From Candidatus Lachnoclostridium stercoravium (GTDB lineage: Bacteria > Bacillota > Clostridia > Lachnospirales > Lachnospiraceae): a stretch of 64,000 nucleotides of DNA. Below the pieces are notes generated by a model, which made no database searches, was not told the DNA's origin, and saw nothing but the letters and a program-made list of their open reading frames with translations. Location: assembly GCA_019118365.1 (NCBI GenBank), contig DWZA01000051.1:1-64000 (forward strand). The letters are read 5' to 3'. This document shows, piece after piece, positions 60,204 to 64,000 of this stretch (position 1 is the first letter of the stretch; every line of letters starts with the position of its first letter). Both the position numbers and the translations under genes were made by a program.

Positions 60204-60611
60204 ATGCGTAAGAACAGTATAAAAAACACAAGGATCAATATGGAAGTCCAGAGAGCTTTGAGCGAGATCATCCATGGGGAGATCAAGGATCCCAGGATCC
60301 ATCCCATGACAAGCGTTGTCGCTGTGGAAGTGACTCCGGATCTGAAATATTGCAAGGCATATATCAGCGTTCTCGGCGACCAGGAAGCCGCGGCAGCCAC
60401 TGTGCAGGGCTTAAAAAGCGCGGTCGGCTATGTGCGCCGGGAACTGGCAAGAAAGGTCAACCTGCGCAATACGCCGGAGGTCACTTTTATCCTGGATCAG
60501 TCCATTGAATATGGCGTAAAGATGTCCAGGCTGATCGACGAGGTAGCGCAGCGCGATAAGGCGCTGGAAGAGGAACGGGAAGAGCAGGAAGAACAGGCCG
60601 GCGAAGAATAG
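60204..60611 (+). CDS. rbfA: Ribosome-binding factor A
   Basis: INMEVQRALSEIIHGEIKDPRIHPMTSVVAVEVTPDLKYCKAYISV. Confidence 0.96.
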   Translation: MRKNSIKNTRINMEVQRALSEIIHGEIKDPRIHPMTSVVAVEVTPDLKYCKAYISVLGDQEAAAATVQGLKSAVGYVRRELARKVNLRNTPEVTFILDQSIEYGVKMSRLIDEVAQRDKALEEEREEQEEQAGEE

Positions 60612-60639
60612 GCCGGATCAAAAAAGGAGGATACGGACA

Positions 60640-61611
60640 ATGAGCTTGTTAGAAGAAAAGCTTCAGGGCGTGAAGACGGCAGTGATATTGGGACATATAC
60701 ATCCTGACGGCGACTGTATAGGCTCATGCCTGGGAGTATATAACTATGTAAAAGATGAGTTTCCAGGCATTGATATCAATATTTATCTGGAACCTCCCGC
60801 TGAAAAATTCTCATATATGAGATATTTTGATGAAATAAAGACCAGCCTTCCAAAGGAACTGCCCCAGGCGGATCTGTGTATCTGCCTGGACAGCGGGGAT
60901 AAGGACCGGCTGGGCGGATTTCTTCCTTTGCTGGAAAATGCAAAAGACAGCCTGGTAGTGGATCATCATATTACGAATATCGGTTACGGCCGGAGAAATG
61001 TGATCGCTCCGGATGCCAGCTCTACCTGCGAGGTGCTTTACGACCAGGTGCTGGATGCGGAAAAGATCAGCAGGGAGACGGCTGTATGCCTTTATACAGG
61101 CATTGTCCATGACACCGGCGTTTTCCAGCACAGCAATACTTCCGGAAAGACTATGGCGATCGCCGGAAAGCTGATCGACATGGGCATTCCATTTTCAGAT
61201 ATCATCACAGACAGCTTTTATAAAAAAACATATGTCCAGAACCAGATCATGGGAAGGGCGCTGCTGGAAAGCGTCTGCTTTTTGGATAACCGCTGCATTT
61301 TCAGCGTGATCCGGAAGCGGGATATGGATTTTTACGGCGTTACCAGCAAAGATATGGACGGGATCGTAGATCAGCTGAGAGTTACGGAAGGCGTGGAGTG
61401 CGCGATCTTCCTGTATGAAACGGCTTTCCAGGAATTCCGGGTGAGCATGCGTTCCAACCATATCGTGGACGTGAGCAAAGTTGCAGCTTATTTTGGCGGA
61501 GGCGGCCATATCCGCGCCGCTGGCTGCACCATGTCGGGAAGGATCCACGACGTGATCAACAACCTGTCTCTCCATATTGAAGAACAGCTGAAGACTGCAT
61601 CTTCCTTATGA
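60640..61611 (+). CDS. nrnA: DHH family phosphoesterase (NrnA-like oligoribonuclease / pAp phosphatase)
   Basis: GHIHPDGDCIGSCLG; VVDHHITN; GGGGHIRAAG. Confidence 0.93.
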   Translation: MSLLEEKLQGVKTAVILGHIHPDGDCIGSCLGVYNYVKDEFPGIDINIYLEPPAEKFSYMRYFDEIKTSLPKELPQADLCICLDSGDKDRLGGFLPLLENAKDSLVVDHHITNIGYGRRNVIAPDASSTCEVLYDQVLDAEKISRETAVCLYTGIVHDTGVFQHSNTSGKTMAIAGKLIDMGIPFSDIITDSFYKKTYVQNQIMGRALLESVCFLDNRCIFSVIRKRDMDFYGVTSKDMDGIVDQLRVTEGVECAIFLYETAFQEFRVSMRSNHIVDVSKVAAYFGGGGHIRAAGCTMSGRIHDVINNLSLHIEEQLKTASSL

Positions 61612-61701
61612 TGAAGGATCCGGTCAGAGGCGCAGGCTTTGCCGGATGATCATTTACTCTTTAGTGCCGAAGAGGAAAGGGAGACAAAGGGGAGAGATAA
61701 G

Positions 61702-62622
61702 ATGTACAATGGCGTTATCAACGTATATAAAGAAAAGGGATACACATCCCATGACGTAGTAGCGAAGCTGAGGGGAATCCTCAGACAGAGAAAGATCGGC
61801 CATACAGGGACGCTGGATCCGGATGCGGAAGGCGTCCTTCCTGTCTGCCTGGGCAGCGGGACAAAGCTCTGCGACATGCTTACAGACAGGGACAAGACTT
61901 ACCGGGCCGTGCTGCTTCTGGGAAAGAAGACCGACACCCAGGATATCAGCGGAGAAGTGCTGGAAGAAAAAGAAGTCGCTGCTTCCGAAGAAGAGATCGT
62001 TCAGGCGGTGATGAGCTTTCAGGGACCATATGAGCAGATCCCGCCTATGTACTCCGCTCTGAAAGTAAACGGCAAGAAGCTGTGCGACCTGGCCAGGGAA
62101 GGACAGACCGTAGAAAGAAAAGCAAGAAGGATAACGATCTATTCCATTCATATAGAGAAGATCGAGATACCGAGGGTGACCATGACCGTGCACTGTTCCA
62201 AGGGAACCTATATCCGGACCCTTTGCGAGGATATAGGGGAAAAGCTGGGCTGCCACGGCTGTATGGAAAGCCTGCTGCGTACGGCTTCAGGCGGATTCCT
62301 GCTGGAAGACGCCAGAAAGCTTTCGGAGATCGAAGCTTTAAGGGACGCGGGCCGGATCGAAGAGGCAGTGCTGCCTACGGATAAGGCGCTCGCATGCTAT
62401 CCGGCAGTGATCGTAAAGGATGAGAAAGGGGATAAGCTCCTTCACAATGGAAATCCATTTTCCCCCGCTATGGCGATCGGAAAAGAAGGAAAATATATTG
62501 AAGATCTGAAGAAAACTCCTGTGCGGGTATACGACAGCAGCGGAAAGTTTGTAGGCGTTTATCAGTACAGGAGGGGCAAAGACTGGTTCCAGCCCGTGAA
62601 GATATTTACAGGAGGAGAATAG
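61702..62622 (+). CDS. truB: tRNA pseudouridine(55) synthase
   Basis: GVINVYKEKGYTSHDVVAKLRG; KIGHTGTLDPDAEGVLPVCLG. Confidence 0.96.
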   Translation: MYNGVINVYKEKGYTSHDVVAKLRGILRQRKIGHTGTLDPDAEGVLPVCLGSGTKLCDMLTDRDKTYRAVLLLGKKTDTQDISGEVLEEKEVAASEEEIVQAVMSFQGPYEQIPPMYSALKVNGKKLCDLAREGQTVERKARRITIYSIHIEKIEIPRVTMTVHCSKGTYIRTLCEDIGEKLGCHGCMESLLRTASGGFLLEDARKLSEIEALRDAGRIEEAVLPTDKALACYPAVIVKDEKGDKLLHNGNPFSPAMAIGKEGKYIEDLKKTPVRVYDSSGKFVGVYQYRRGKDWFQPVKIFTGGE

Positions 62623-62624
62623 AA

Positions 62625-63587
62625 ATGGAATATATACAGACAGATGAATTCCACATCGAGGCTCCTGCTGTCGTTACCATTGGAAAATTTGACGGCCGCC
62701 ACAGAGGCCATCAGAAGATCCTGAAAGCTATGGAAGAGTGGAAGGCAAAAAAAGGCTTTGCGGTTGCTGTCTTTACTTTCAGCAGAGTTCCTTCCGCAGT
62801 GGTGGCGAAGACCGTTCCGACAGTCATCACCACAAACGAAGAAAGGCGTTATATGATGGAACAGGCGGGAGTGGATTATCTGGTGGAATATCCCTTTAAC
62901 GAAGCGACCGCCCATATGGACCCGGAAGAATTTGTTAAAACTGTCCTGGTAGGACAGATGAACGCCCATGCCATTGTGGTTGGGACGGACTGCGGCTTCG
63001 GATATAAGCGGGCGGGGAACGCGCAGCTTTTAAAGGAGCTGGCTCCCAGGCTGGGTTTTGCGCTGACGATCATAGAAAAGGCAAAGGAAGACAACCGGGA
63101 TATCAGCAGCACCTATGTGAGGGAAGAACTGGACAAGGGACATATGGAGAAGGCCAATGAGCTTTTGGGAAGGCCATATTCCATTCATGGGAAGGTCGTC
63201 CATGGAAATCACATCGGCAGCAGCATCCTTGGCTTCCCTACGGCAAATATCCTGCCGCCTCCTGAAAAACACCTCCCGAAATTCGGCGTATACCTTTCCA
63301 GAGTGATCGCCGGAAAAAACAGGTACTGGGGGATCACTAATATAGGAAAGAAGCCGACAGTATCCGGAGATTATCCGGCAGGAGCGGAGACGTTCCTCAT
63401 GGATTTTGACGGGGATCTGTACGGCCAGGTGATCGAGGTGCAGCTGCTCCGTTTCATGAGGCCGGAACAGAAATTTGAAGGTCTGAAGGAACTGCGGGAG
63501 CAGATCGAGGAAGATAAGAAAACGGCGGCAAGGATCCTGAAAGAAAAAAGTTTTCCTGCCGGAACAGAAGAAGATACCAGGCTTTAG
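62625..63587 (+). CDS. ribF: Bifunctional riboflavin kinase / FAD synthetase
   Basis: VTIGKFDGRHRGHQKIL; HGNHIGSSILGFPTANI. Confidence 0.95.
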   Translation: MEYIQTDEFHIEAPAVVTIGKFDGRHRGHQKILKAMEEWKAKKGFAVAVFTFSRVPSAVVAKTVPTVITTNEERRYMMEQAGVDYLVEYPFNEATAHMDPEEFVKTVLVGQMNAHAIVVGTDCGFGYKRAGNAQLLKELAPRLGFALTIIEKAKEDNRDISSTYVREELDKGHMEKANELLGRPYSIHGKVVHGNHIGSSILGFPTANILPPPEKHLPKFGVYLSRVIAGKNRYWGITNIGKKPTVSGDYPAGAETFLMDFDGDLYGQVIEVQLLRFMRPEQKFEGLKELREQIEEDKKTAARILKEKSFPAGTEEDTRL

Positions 63588-63612
63588 GCTGGATCTTTAT
63601 AGAACATAGAAT

Positions 63613-63654
63613 GACGTTGATCTACAAGAAACAGGTAGATCAGCGTCTTTTTTT
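63613..63654 (+). terminator. Terminator after ribF
   Basis: GACGTTGATCTAC...GTAGATCAGCGTCTTTTTTT. Confidence 0.88.
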
Positions 63655-63712
63655 GTTACTGTAAACGCACGGCTGAACTGATACATAAAAACAACAGAAC
63701 GGAAAAGGATAG

Positions 63713-64000
<288 letters not shown>

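Overview
The window looks like a Lachnospiraceae/Clostridia-type Firmicute chromosome segment. This is judged from gene content and gene order only; no database search was run. Most of it is ordinary core genome: an ABC importer, a MarR/MATE/MBL group, nifS-nifU, mnmA, a riboflavin operon with an FMN riboswitch, tRNA-Ser and tRNA-Ala, gap-pgk-tpiA-gpmI, trpS, and the rimP-nusA-ylxR-ylxQ-infB-rbfA-nrnA-truB-ribF block. It ends in a truncated serine recombinase. The notable region is a roughly 23-kb, entirely plus-strand gene block (4231-27227) that reads as a contractile injection system with an unusual, probably membrane-associated gene set. It encodes a membrane-anchored vWA protein, a sheath-like protein, two paralogous tube-like proteins, a J-domain protein and an Hsp70/actin-like ATPase. 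It also encodes two FHA proteins, two PP2C-like phosphatases with TM segments, three candidate baseplate proteins, and three VgrG-like spikes, one carrying a Ser/Gly linker and a C-terminal cargo domain. A pentapeptide-repeat protein, a DUF4280 PAAR-like tip, two DUF4176-like proteins and a small membrane protein complete it. No ClpV or other AAA+ ATPase, TssJLM, capsid, terminase or Ser/Thr kinase is recognisable in the block. Further observations include a dispersed palindromic repeat family, an 18-bp perfect palindrome at marR, a possible Rrf2-type operator at nifS, a GNAT pseudogene with an internal deletion, an orphan structured-RNA candidate, and a short attenuator ahead of rimP-nusA.
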